Position numbers and translations under genes: made by a program. A stretch of DNA of 8,601 bases from Gammaproteobacteria bacterium (lineage in GTDB: Bacteria; Pseudomonadota; Gammaproteobacteria; Acidiferrobacterales; SZUA-150). Below are positions 1-6,303 of this stretch, one piece after another. The notes below the pieces were generated by a model, which was given only the letters and a program-made list of their open reading frames with translations, did not search any database and was not told the origin of the DNA. The stretch spans positions 1-8,601 of the forward strand of contig JAOUNW010000087.1 in NCBI GenBank assembly GCA_029880755.1, given 5' to 3'. Numbering within the stretch: position 1 is the first letter of the stretch; the number at the start of each line of letters is the position of its first letter.

Positions 1-503
1 ACACAATTGAGCCCCATATTCCGGCAGTACTTTCAGAAGTAAAGAAAACGCGAGAGTCCTTGCCAGGTATACTCGACCGGGCGGACCAGGTAGTGGCCCA
101 TGCCGAAAGTGTTGGGCAGGCTGCCAGCAAGGGCGCGGTAAAGGGATTTCTCGGTGGCATTGTCACGGCACCTTTTAAACTTATCAGCGAGGCAGGCAAG
201 GGCCTAACTGATGCCATCGGGCTTACCACCCAAAGCGGTTTTACCAAAGAAGATGATAAGCTAAATCAGAACGCCACCGATTCCCTACTCAAATCCGGCG
301 CGCCAGGGACACAACAACAATGGAGCAATCCTGACAGCGGAAACTCCGGCGCTATACACTGGATATCTCAATCACTGCGCGATAACAAACCCTGTGTTAC
401 ATTACACTATGACATCAGGCTTAGAGATGGAAAAACCCATGAAGCACGGGTTGAGCTGTGTCAACAATCTGACGGGAGCTGGAAAAAATGGCAAAGCAAA
501 TAA
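1..503 (+). CDS. Partial envelope-associated protein, C-terminal part with 17-kDa surface-antigen-like domain
   Basis: The frame is open from the left edge (first full codon at base 3) to the TAA at 501-503, so this is the last 166 codons of a longer gene. A TTG at 60 is inside the frame, has no good ribosome site and interrupts the motif IPAVLSEVKKTRESLPGILD, so I do not take it as the start. The visible part begins with an amphipathic helical stretch, probably the end of a repeated coiled coil. It then has a Gly/Ala-rich segment (GAVKGFLGGIVTAPF) and a polar linker. The final domain of about 60 residues contains WSNPDSGNSG, a central Cys and a closing C..SDGSW. That last pattern matches the C-terminal domain of 17-kDa/Lpp0805-type surface antigens (family knowledge; similarity judged by eye). 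An envelope location is inferred; the biochemical role is unknown. It converges with the lipoprotein gene 68 bp further on. Confidence 0.75.
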   Translation, partial: TIEPHIPAVLSEVKKTRESLPGILDRADQVVAHAESVGQAASKGAVKGFLGGIVTAPFKLISEAGKGLTDAIGLTTQSGFTKEDDKLNQNATDSLLKSGAPGTQQQWSNPDSGNSGAIHWISQSLRDNKPCVTLHYDIRLRDGKTHEARVELCQQSDGSWKKWQSK

Positions 504-571
504 ACAGGGAATGAAACAAATAATTGTGCGACGATGCTATTATCTACATGCCATCTATCTCTCTCGAAATA

Positions 572-1420
572 CTAATAATATTTATATTCCCCGCTAATCA
601 TTACTGTAGTACCAATACTGGAAAGCGATGTGGCGCTTCGATCCGTTCTTAAAATGTAGTACTTACCCAATCTCGCAACCCCAAATACTTTGCCACTAGC
701 CGCGCCGTTAGCTGTATCAAACTCAATATAATCCACGTCTGATGCCTGTTTTATTTTGGCATCCAGGTCTCCTCGGGTAACCACCTGCGCATAGTCCTCC
801 CTATTGAATCGGGCCAGTTTTTTGGCACCGCCTTCGGCTTTGCTGACACGGATAGCAACCTTAATCTCATCAAATGTTTTCCAGGCGATTCCGAATGTAT
901 CGCCACCTTGAACAAGACTTCTTCCTTCACGTTTTAGATGAAATCTTCCCGTCTCAACAGGACGACGGGTGGATTCTTCCTTGGGCGCCACTACGCGCAC
1001 CAGCAAAATCTTTGTTGCCGCTTGATTTTTCCTGTCGGTAACAGCGATCACAAACGTATATTCACCGGGCTCAGTCAACTTTCTGTTAATGTAATTCTGA
1101 AAATCCAGAGTTACATCTGTGTGTAACAGCGCTTTCTTATCAATTCCAAACAAGGGATAGTGGTCACGCTCGGGCGTGGTTGCCAGATCTATTTCATAGG
1201 ATCTCTCTTTGATCACCAGTTTCTGGATGTGTCCTGTTGTCTCAATACGCACCCTTATGCTTTGGTATTTTCCCAGTACACCTTCCTGTGTCTCATCAAG
1301 CGAAAATCCCTGGGCGGTGATTTTTGGTGAGGGTAAACTTTCCTGATGCTCCGTACAGCTTGAGACCAAGGTCACCCCAATCAAAGATAGTAGACATAGT
1401 ATTTTGTGGCGCATCATCAT
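572..1420 (-). CDS. Predicted lipoprotein of unknown function
   Basis: The 282-residue product starts with a short basic region, a hydrophobic core and the lipobox LVSSC, with the lipidated Cys at residue 22. It should therefore be exported and anchored in a membrane, with no Asp at +2 to hold it in the inner membrane (Thr follows Cys). Three consecutive ATG codons (1420, 1417, 1414) can all serve as start; no strong Shine-Dalgarno separates them. Residues about 33-145 alternate short hydrophobic strands and end in GEYTFVIAVTDRKNQ, which looks like an Ig-like or cadherin-like beta sandwich. Residues about 158-282 form a second, mixed region rich in Lys/Arg that I do not recognise. It is the last gene of the minus-strand group, 94 bp after the 255-aa membrane protein gene, and may be cotranscribed with it. 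No enzymatic motif is visible. Confidence 0.8.
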   Translation of the reverse strand: MMMRHKILCLLSLIGVTLVSSCTEHQESLPSPKITAQGFSLDETQEGVLGKYQSIRVRIETTGHIQKLVIKERSYEIDLATTPERDHYPLFGIDKKALLHTDVTLDFQNYINRKLTEPGEYTFVIAVTDRKNQAATKILLVRVVAPKEESTRRPVETGRFHLKREGRSLVQGGDTFGIAWKTFDEIKVAIRVSKAEGGAKKLARFNREDYAQVVTRGDLDAKIKQASDVDYIEFDTANGAASGKVFGVARLGKYYILRTDRSATSLSSIGTTVMISGEYKYY

Positions 1421-1514
1421 GACCCAGAAAATTATTCTTCATTAGAGTTCTGTCACTTTTCCACAATAGCGTATATATCGCGGAACTATTTCTATCTGAA
1501 GCCAAGGATTTCCA

Positions 1515-2282
1515 TTAGTGCTCTGCCGTCAGCCCCTTAAGGGTTTCACGCAATTCCCGCTGATGCGCTGTTGTTCCCATTGCAACTTTATCCGGGTGTA
1601 TATTCAACCTTTCCATAAACAGTGTTTCCAGTTCTTTCGGCATTCCTTCAATAGAAAGGCTGGCCCGCTCGCGGATGCCCTCGAAAATGCGAATTTTTTC
1701 GTCAAGAAAATCTGTTGCGTCCAACCCCAGTCCGGCGACATAGTCACCATATCGCTGCAGTTGACTTTGCAGAGTATGGATGTACTCGCCCAACAAGAAT
1801 TCAGTGGCTACGATAAATGGGCGAGGCGGATTAGTAGCGAGCGTATTGAGGGCATTGATAATATCGAACAGGCTGTCAGAAAAACTTAATAATAACTCAC
1901 GATACTCCCGATCTAGCCGTTCTGCTTCTTTAAGTTTCTCATCGAGGCGCGCCGCTGTTGACCACCATACCGACATAATAAAGCCGACACTTATCGCAAA
2001 CAGACTGGATACCGCTATTTTTGCCGCATACAACGGGCCCGTAAATACATCCATATTCTCAAATAAGAAGAGCGAACCAATAAACAGGAAAACAAAAACT
2101 ACCAGCAGCGCAAACAAGGGTGTGCTCAGACGGCGCATCTTGAGCGTCTCATGCGCCTTTTTGATCCATGCACCATGGGATAGTTCTGAATATTTTGGCT
2201 TGGCGGGCGTTGTTAATACATCGCGCACGGTGGTGTCCGCATGCTCGCGTTTGGAGAGGGATTCTTTAACGTATTCAGTCAT
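1515..2282 (-). CDS. Uncharacterised inner-membrane protein with two transmembrane helices
   Basis: The 255-residue product has a soluble N-terminal tail of about 50 residues and two hydrophobic helices (about 56-74 and 86-106). The long charged C-terminal part begins with a probable coiled coil (about 110-133, rich in Glu, Arg, Leu and Lys). The two helices form a hairpin, so both ends should lie on the same side, likely the cytoplasm given the basic KKAHETLKMRR before helix 1. I do not recognise the family; the fold recalls small membrane scaffold or SLATT-like proteins in layout only, without sequence support. The ATG at 2282 is preceded by GGGAG (minus strand, 2296-2292) nine bases away. 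The gene lies 229 bp downstream of the TPR regulator, with a heptamer repeat array in the gap, and is followed by the lipoprotein gene. A shared role with these neighbours is inferred. Confidence 0.8.
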   Translation of the reverse strand: MTEYVKESLSKREHADTTVRDVLTTPAKPKYSELSHGAWIKKAHETLKMRRLSTPLFALLVVFVFLFIGSLFLFENMDVFTGPLYAAKIAVSSLFAISVGFIMSVWWSTAARLDEKLKEAERLDREYRELLLSFSDSLFDIINALNTLATNPPRPFIVATEFLLGEYIHTLQSQLQRYGDYVAGLGLDATDFLDEKIRIFEGIRERASLSIEGMPKELETLFMERLNIHPDKVAMGTTAHQRELRETLKGLTAEH

Positions 2283-2511
2283 GGCACTGTACTCCCATCT
2301 AGCGACAACGACTTACGCAGTGATAACGAACAACGAAGAATGAAGAATGAAGAATGAAGAATGAAGAATGAAGAATGAAGAATGAAGAATGTTTGGATTA
2401 ACCCCGAAGAAACAACCTGCTGTTACCGAATACTCCCACAGATAACTGAATAAGCTTTTGATTTGGATCAATAAACCTGTAAAAAAGTAGTACCGAAATT
2501 TAGTAACAGTA
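2283..2511 (-). promoter_or_regulatory. Intergenic region upstream of the 255-aa membrane protein gene
   Basis: The 229-bp gap between the regulator and the membrane protein gene is AT-rich outside the repeat array. Minus-strand GGGAG at 2296-2292 is the likely ribosome site for the downstream gene. A minus-strand run of six Ts (about 2486-2481) follows the regulator, but I find no GC-rich stem before it, so a classical terminator is not supported. The size of the gap suggests the downstream gene may have its own promoter; no clear -35/-10 pair stands out. Confidence 0.4.
2335..2390. repeat. Tandem heptanucleotide array, eight perfect copies of GAAGAAT
   Basis: Eight uninterrupted copies of a 7-bp unit fill 56 bp, with a degenerate unit GAACAAC directly before (2328-2334). 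The minus-strand unit is ATTCTTC. The array is noncoding: it lies between the regulator stop and the start of the 255-aa membrane protein, 52 bp upstream of that ATG in its probable leader or promoter region. Perfect short arrays like this change copy number by replication slippage, and in promoters can alter expression; that effect here is inferred. Confidence 0.95.
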
Positions 2512-4221
2512 TTATTCCGGCATCCCCGCCTTGCGCAAATGATCCAAAAACCTCTTTTGCAGTCCGCTGTCAGCGATCGGGTAGTTTTTCTCCAGGTGAG
2601 AAATGGTCGTCTCCGGACTTGTGATGCGCATCTGCTCGGCTTCCCATTGGGCATCATCCTTTCGGCCCATGGCCATATAGGAAGCGATCAAAAACATTCG
2701 CGGATTTACTGCTAGTTCATTTCTGTTTAATGCCTCCAATAAATTTTTTACCGCCTCATCATATCTGCCAAGAATGTAATACGCGCGCCCAAGATTGTAC
2801 GGGAAATCCCAACTGTGATGCGGATCAAGTGCCATGCCTTTTTTAATCAAACGTGCGGCTTCTTCTCCATTACCCAGCTCATTATTAATCAGCCCAAGCA
2901 GTCCGTAACCGTCGGCATAATTGGGCGCAATCTCAATGGAGTGCTCCACTGCCACGGCTGCCTTGTCCAGTTGCCTCTGATACATGAGCGTATAGCCCAG
3001 GGCCCAATAGGCTTGAGGTGAAGAAGGATCCAATTGTGTAGCGAGGTTGGCCATGGCCGAAGCACGATTTAATGTCTCGGTAGGTGTATCACTCCATCCG
3101 CGCCAGTATTGCACTGATAAAGCCACTGCCAGTGCACCGTAGGCGCGCGCAAAACTGGAGTCCAGGTCAATGGCCTTTTGGTAAGCATCCTGCGCCGATT
3201 CGTTGGATTCCCGGGTACGCTCCTTGAACAGCTTCTGTCCCTGCAAAAACAGTTCGTAGGCATCGAAGTTGGTAGTGGCCCGGCGCTGCAAACGCTCTTT
3301 GTCTATTGGGCTAAGCTCCAACGCCAGGGCATTGACAACACTGCTAGCCAGTTCATCCTGTGCGCTGAACAAACTCGACTCGGTATTTTCAAATCGCCTG
3401 GCCCAGAGATTGGCACCGGTACCGGCCTCAATCAAACTGGCATTGATGCGCCAGCGCTTGCCGGACTTGCGTATACTACCTTCCAGCAAGTAATCCACAC
3501 CCAGCTCCTGCCCGACTTTCTTTGGATCAATCTTTATTCCTTGATAACGATTCGTCGCGCTGCGGGAGATTACCACCACACCGGATAGCCCGGACAAATC
3601 CGTGATAATGTCATCGGTAATACCTTCTACAAAATATTCCTGCTGCGGGTCATTACTGATATTGGTAAAGGGCATTACTGCCAGGGTCTTGGCATTGCTA
3701 TTTTGGCCGGACACAGCGGGTGGTGTGGTGCGATAGCCTGAGATCACCACCCATGCCACGCCGACAATAATTGCCAGCGCCAGTACGACGATGGTCATTA
3801 AGGGTTTTTGATTTTGTGAACTGGGCTGCTCAAACCGGGGCTTGCTGTCCCCCGAGATCTCGTGACTTAAGGGAGCAATAAGGCGATAACCTTTTTTCGA
3901 AACAGTTTCGATATAACGCGGGTGGCGCGAATCATCGCCCAGGGCCTTGCGCAATTTGATAATACTGCTGGCCAGGGCGTCATAGCCGACGACCATACCG
4001 GCCCATGCCTGCGCCTCCAGTTGCTCGCGACTCACCACCTCCCCTGAATGACCGGCGAGCAAGGTAAGCACTGTCATCACCCGCGGCTCCAGGTGCTGCT
4101 CCTCTCCATTTCTGGTGATACAACCTGCCGCCGGATCCACGCGCCAATCCCCGAGCTGAAACGGCCTATTCAGCGGGACAACATTTTCCCCGGGAGTCTG
4201 GATTTTAGTGTTTTCACTCAC
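2512..4221 (-). CDS. CadC-like membrane-anchored transcriptional regulator with TolB-like and TPR domains
   Basis: The 569-residue product begins with an OmpR/PhoB-type winged helix (about 20-116). This is recognised by FQLGDWRVDP, the recognition-helix region ALASSIIKLRKALGDD and the wing motif YIETVSKKGYRL. A linker and one membrane helix (about 142-161) follow. Then comes a periplasmic TolB-N/FlgO-like domain (about 178-295, with LAVMPFTNIS, EGITDDIITDLS and DYLLEGSIRKSGKRWRINASL). From about 315 to 535 there are TPR-type helical repeats (for example AYGALAVAL, AYWALGYTL, GYGLLGLINNELG, NLGRAYYILGRYDEA). Proteins of this CadC/ToxR type bind DNA while fixed in the inner membrane and sense something outside the cytoplasm. 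The ligand here is unknown. The start is a GTG without a clear Shine-Dalgarno; the frame is open further upstream but contains no ATG. Likely targets are the divergent lipocalin pair, the two downstream genes, or itself (inference). Confidence 0.9.
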   Translation of the reverse strand: MSENTKIQTPGENVVPLNRPFQLGDWRVDPAAGCITRNGEEQHLEPRVMTVLTLLAGHSGEVVSREQLEAQAWAGMVVGYDALASSIIKLRKALGDDSRHPRYIETVSKKGYRLIAPLSHEISGDSKPRFEQPSSQNQKPLMTIVVLALAIIVGVAWVVISGYRTTPPAVSGQNSNAKTLAVMPFTNISNDPQQEYFVEGITDDIITDLSGLSGVVVISRSATNRYQGIKIDPKKVGQELGVDYLLEGSIRKSGKRWRINASLIEAGTGANLWARRFENTESSLFSAQDELASSVVNALALELSPIDKERLQRRATTNFDAYELFLQGQKLFKERTRESNESAQDAYQKAIDLDSSFARAYGALAVALSVQYWRGWSDTPTETLNRASAMANLATQLDPSSPQAYWALGYTLMYQRQLDKAAVAVEHSIEIAPNYADGYGLLGLINNELGNGEEAARLIKKGMALDPHHSWDFPYNLGRAYYILGRYDEAVKNLLEALNRNELAVNPRMFLIASYMAMGRKDDAQWEAEQMRITSPETTISHLEKNYPIADSGLQKRFLDHLRKAGMPE

Positions 4222-4367
4222 GTATTCGGTTAAGTCTTTGAATATTGGATGTCTTATAAATTTAGTCGAAAAATCGTCGATTAAATATTCAGTTTCCGCC
4301 GCAATTCCCTGGCGCGGTTTCGCTAGGATTCAGCTCATCTTAACAACCGGTTACGGAGGATAACACC
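4222..4367. promoter_or_regulatory. Divergent promoter region with small inverted repeats
   Basis: This 146-bp spacer separates the minus-strand regulator from the plus-strand lipocalin gene, so it should hold promoters for both. It is AT-rich around 4235-4290. It contains an 11-bp palindrome AATCG-T-CGATT (4272-4282) and an inverted pair GAATATT (4240-4246) / AATATTC (4284-4290). These are candidate operator sites for the adjacent regulator, but position and symmetry are the only support. GGAGGA at 4355-4360, seven bases before the ATG, is a strong ribosome site. Confidence 0.4.
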
Positions 4368-4886
4368 ATGAGAATTCTTTTCGGCAAGAAATACCGTTGG
4401 TGTACAGCGCTTCCGGCCATCGCAATGGGGCTCATGTTAATCCTGCCCATAGGCAACCCGGCTCTTGGTGCCGAAGGCGCCAGACACCTGGTCGGCACCT
4501 GGCAGCTGGTATCCTGGATCAATAAACAGGCTGATGGCTCCACCGACTACCCCATGGGCGAGTCCCCGGTAGGGTTACTGATCTGCGATGCACACGGAAA
4601 CCTGTCACTACAAGTCATGGATGACTTCCGGCCAACCTTCGAAAGCGGCTATGAGCAAACCTCGCTGGAGGAACTCAAAGAAGTGTATAAAACCTATTCC
4701 GCCATGTTCGGGGCGTATACCGTAGACACGACCAATCGCACCATTGAAATCCAGGTTCGAGGTATCACAAACCCCAACTACCTGGGATCGACGTTGACGC
4801 GCTATTACGACTTTGGCGATAGCACACTCACGTTATCGCTGAATAAAGAACGCACTAACAGCACAGTTTGGAAAAAAATCAAATGA
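4368..4886 (+). CDS. Exported lipocalin-like domain protein
   Basis: The 172-residue product has a signal peptide: a basic start, a hydrophobic core at about 13-30 and a probable cleavage after NPALG, near residue 34. The mature part opens with HLVGTWQLVSW, followed by DGSTDYPMGESPVGLLICDAHGNLSLQ. This is the typical opening of the bacterial lipocalin-like family (PF13924, named from memory of the family). The rest gives a set of short beta strands ending in DSTLTLSL and TVWKKIK, consistent with a small eight-strand barrel of full length. Members are thought to bind small hydrophobic molecules; some lie beside biosynthetic or degradative enzymes, but no ligand can be read here. The ATG has GGAGGA seven bases upstream. 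The gene is 65 bp upstream of the propeller lipoprotein gene on the same strand, so cotranscription is likely. Confidence 0.85.
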   Translation: MRILFGKKYRWCTALPAIAMGLMLILPIGNPALGAEGARHLVGTWQLVSWINKQADGSTDYPMGESPVGLLICDAHGNLSLQVMDDFRPTFESGYEQTSLEELKEVYKTYSAMFGAYTVDTTNRTIEIQVRGITNPNYLGSTLTRYYDFGDSTLTLSLNKERTNSTVWKKIK

Positions 4887-4941
4887 GCTCAGCCCGGTTG
4901 AATACCTATTCTCCCGGTTTACCGTTTCGTTACATCTTATC

Positions 4942-4947
4942 AGGAGG
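4942..4947 (+). promoter_or_regulatory. Ribosome binding site AGGAGG that fixes the propeller gene start
   Basis: A full AGGAGG lies four bases before the ATG at 4952. The longer in-frame ATG at 4868 overlaps the end of the lipocalin gene, has no such site, and would bury the signal peptide behind 28 residues. The start at 4952 is therefore preferred. Confidence 0.8.
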
Positions 4948-4951
4948 CACC

Positions 4952-5965
4952 ATGAAATTGCGCAATCGTTACTTTTACTATTTATCTATTTTGGCCGTCT
5001 GTAGCCTGGTTGCGGCATGCAGCACCGGGGGACACAACGGCGTCACTAAGGCGCCCGAGGTGGTCAGTTTTAACCAGGCCATGCTTTACCCCGAGGGAGT
5101 GGACTGGGATCCCAGCCATAATCGCTTCCTGGTTACCTCCATTCGCAAAGGCGTAGTGGGCGCGGTCACCGATGATGGCCAATATTCTGTATTCGCCACG
5201 GATTCGCGCATGGTGTCCGCAGTCGGTATTCGCGTGGATGCCAAGCGCGATCGGGTGTTGGTATGCAATGCCGATCCGGGTGCCAGTGAACACTCCAGCC
5301 CTACAACAACAGGCAAACTGGCGGCCCTGGCTGTGTTTCGTTTGTCGGATGGCAAATTGATTGAATATATTGATCTGGTAGAAGGCATGGATGGTGGGCA
5401 TTTCTGCAATGACATCATTATCGACAAAGACGGTACCGCTTATATTTCAGACAGCTTCTCCAACATGATCCATAGGGTGGATGCGCAGTACAAGACTTCT
5501 GTGTTTATTAGCGACAAGGAATTCAACGGTGTCGGTTTTAATCTTAACGGGCTCGTGATTAAGGACAACTACCTACTCATCGACAAGTACAATGACGGCA
5601 CTTTGTACAAGATACCGCTAAAAAACCCCAAGGCCTTTAGTAAGGTGAAGATCGACCGAAAATTCCACGGTGCGGACGGCCTGCTTTGGGCGCCTGATGG
5701 CACACTGCTACTCATTGCCAACGACAGCGACCACGGCGGCTCGAAACCGGCAATCAAGACCGACAAAGTGGTTCGTCTCAAGAGCACCGATAACTGGGCC
5801 TCTGCGAAAGTAGTAGGTGAAGAAAACACCGGTGATGTTTTTGCCACCACTGGCGTAGTGAGAAACGGCGAAGCCTATGTCATACACGCCATGCTGCATG
5901 TTCTGTTTAATCCTAAAACAGAACAACATATGGAACAGTTCGATATTCGCCGATACCGACCATAG
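4952..5965 (+). CDS. SMP-30/gluconolactonase-type beta-propeller lipoprotein
   Basis: Read from the ATG at 4952, the 337-residue product has a lipoprotein signal with lipobox LVAAC and the lipidated Cys at residue 23. Ser follows the Cys, which fits outer-membrane sorting. The mature part repeats blade-like units such as PEGVDWDPSHNRFLV, DGTAYISDSFSNMIHRVD and ADGLLWAPDGTLLLIAND, as in six-bladed SMP-30/NHL-type propellers. Candidate metal ligands by analogy with SMP-30 are Glu48, Asn153 in FCND, Asn197 or Asn199 in FNLNG, and Asp242 in GADG. If that assignment holds, the protein may be a metal-dependent lactonase or esterase in the envelope, but the substrate is unknown and a binding role is equally possible. 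It follows the lipocalin-like gene by 65 bp and ends 22 bp before a strong terminator, so the two form a probable bicistronic unit. Confidence 0.85.
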   Translation: MKLRNRYFYYLSILAVCSLVAACSTGGHNGVTKAPEVVSFNQAMLYPEGVDWDPSHNRFLVTSIRKGVVGAVTDDGQYSVFATDSRMVSAVGIRVDAKRDRVLVCNADPGASEHSSPTTTGKLAALAVFRLSDGKLIEYIDLVEGMDGGHFCNDIIIDKDGTAYISDSFSNMIHRVDAQYKTSVFISDKEFNGVGFNLNGLVIKDNYLLIDKYNDGTLYKIPLKNPKAFSKVKIDRKFHGADGLLWAPDGTLLLIANDSDHGGSKPAIKTDKVVRLKSTDNWASAKVVGEENTGDVFATTGVVRNGEAYVIHAMLHVLFNPKTEQHMEQFDIRRYRP

Positions 5966-5987
5966 AAGAACATATAGAAGGGGCTTG

Positions 5988-6013
5988 GGGCCAGCCATCG
6001 CGCTGGCCCTTTT
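5988..6013 (+). terminator. Rho-independent terminator after the lipocalin/propeller pair
   Basis: GGGCCAGC (5988-5995) and GCTGGCCC (6002-6009) form a perfect 8-bp GC-rich stem with a six-base loop, followed directly by TTTTCT. It lies 22 bp after the propeller stop codon. Confidence 0.9.
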
Positions 6014-6042
6014 CTATAGCTGACAATCAACCCGGACTATTT

Positions 6043-6216
6043 TCAGTTGTTGCCCTGGTCATGCGGCACAACGACAACCACGTCGCAGGCACCAACATTA
6101 CCGACAGCATCTTCGCTTTGATACGTCAGGGTATAGAAACGATTGCCGCCATAACCTAACAAAACTTTTAGATAACCATTCGCGCCAGCGGGACCTAAAA
6201 TCAACCCTATGCGTCT
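6043..6216 (-). pseudogene. Orphan C-terminal fragment of an Ig/HYR-like surface protein
   Basis: On the minus strand, a frame of 57 codons runs from just after a stop (TAA at 6219-6217) to a TGA at 6045-6043. It has no ATG or GTG and no ribosome site. It reads GGNRFYTLTYQSEDAVGN, then a Cys, a run of Val and the ending VPHDQGNN. This resembles the last beta strands of secreted proteins with HYR/PKD-like repeats, which commonly finish with a GDGRVYTITY...DAAGN...VPHDQG pattern (recalled by eye, not searched). The part before it shows no continuation in any minus frame that I can recognise. I read it as the remnant of a deleted or decayed gene. A short unrecognised peptide gene is a less likely reading. 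The rest of 6014-6303 holds only the leader of the next gene. Confidence 0.55.
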
Positions 6217-6303
6217 TTACCCTTAAGCGCACTAAAAATACCGGGGCTTAACCACCTCCATGGCGCGAACTCATTAACTACCAGACCATGAAAGGAGCCA
6301 GCA

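Noticed and set aside
60..62. TTG as start of the first gene
   Set aside because: The frame is open to the window edge and the TTG splits a coherent helical motif; it is more likely an internal Leu codon.
572..2282. Possible antiphage defence pair formed by the two-helix protein and the lipoprotein
   Set aside because: Layout recalls SLATT-type membrane proteins, but there is no nuclease, nucleotide-sensor or mobile-element context and no sequence motif to support it.
1518..2343. Plus-strand frames of 123 and 187 codons opposite the 255-aa membrane protein gene
   Set aside because: The minus-strand protein has clean membrane helices, a coiled coil and a ribosome site, while these frames are low-complexity translations of its antisense strand.
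2313..2657. Minus-strand frame of 114 codons with a repeated ILHSSFF segment
   Set aside because: It overlaps the regulator C-terminus in another frame and gets its protein repeat purely from the heptamer DNA array; no ribosome site or coding logic supports it.
4982..5427. Long minus-strand frames opposite the propeller gene (113 and 139 codons)
   Set aside because: They are antisense shadows of a clear lipoprotein gene with strong motifs; composition and lack of ribosome sites argue against coding.
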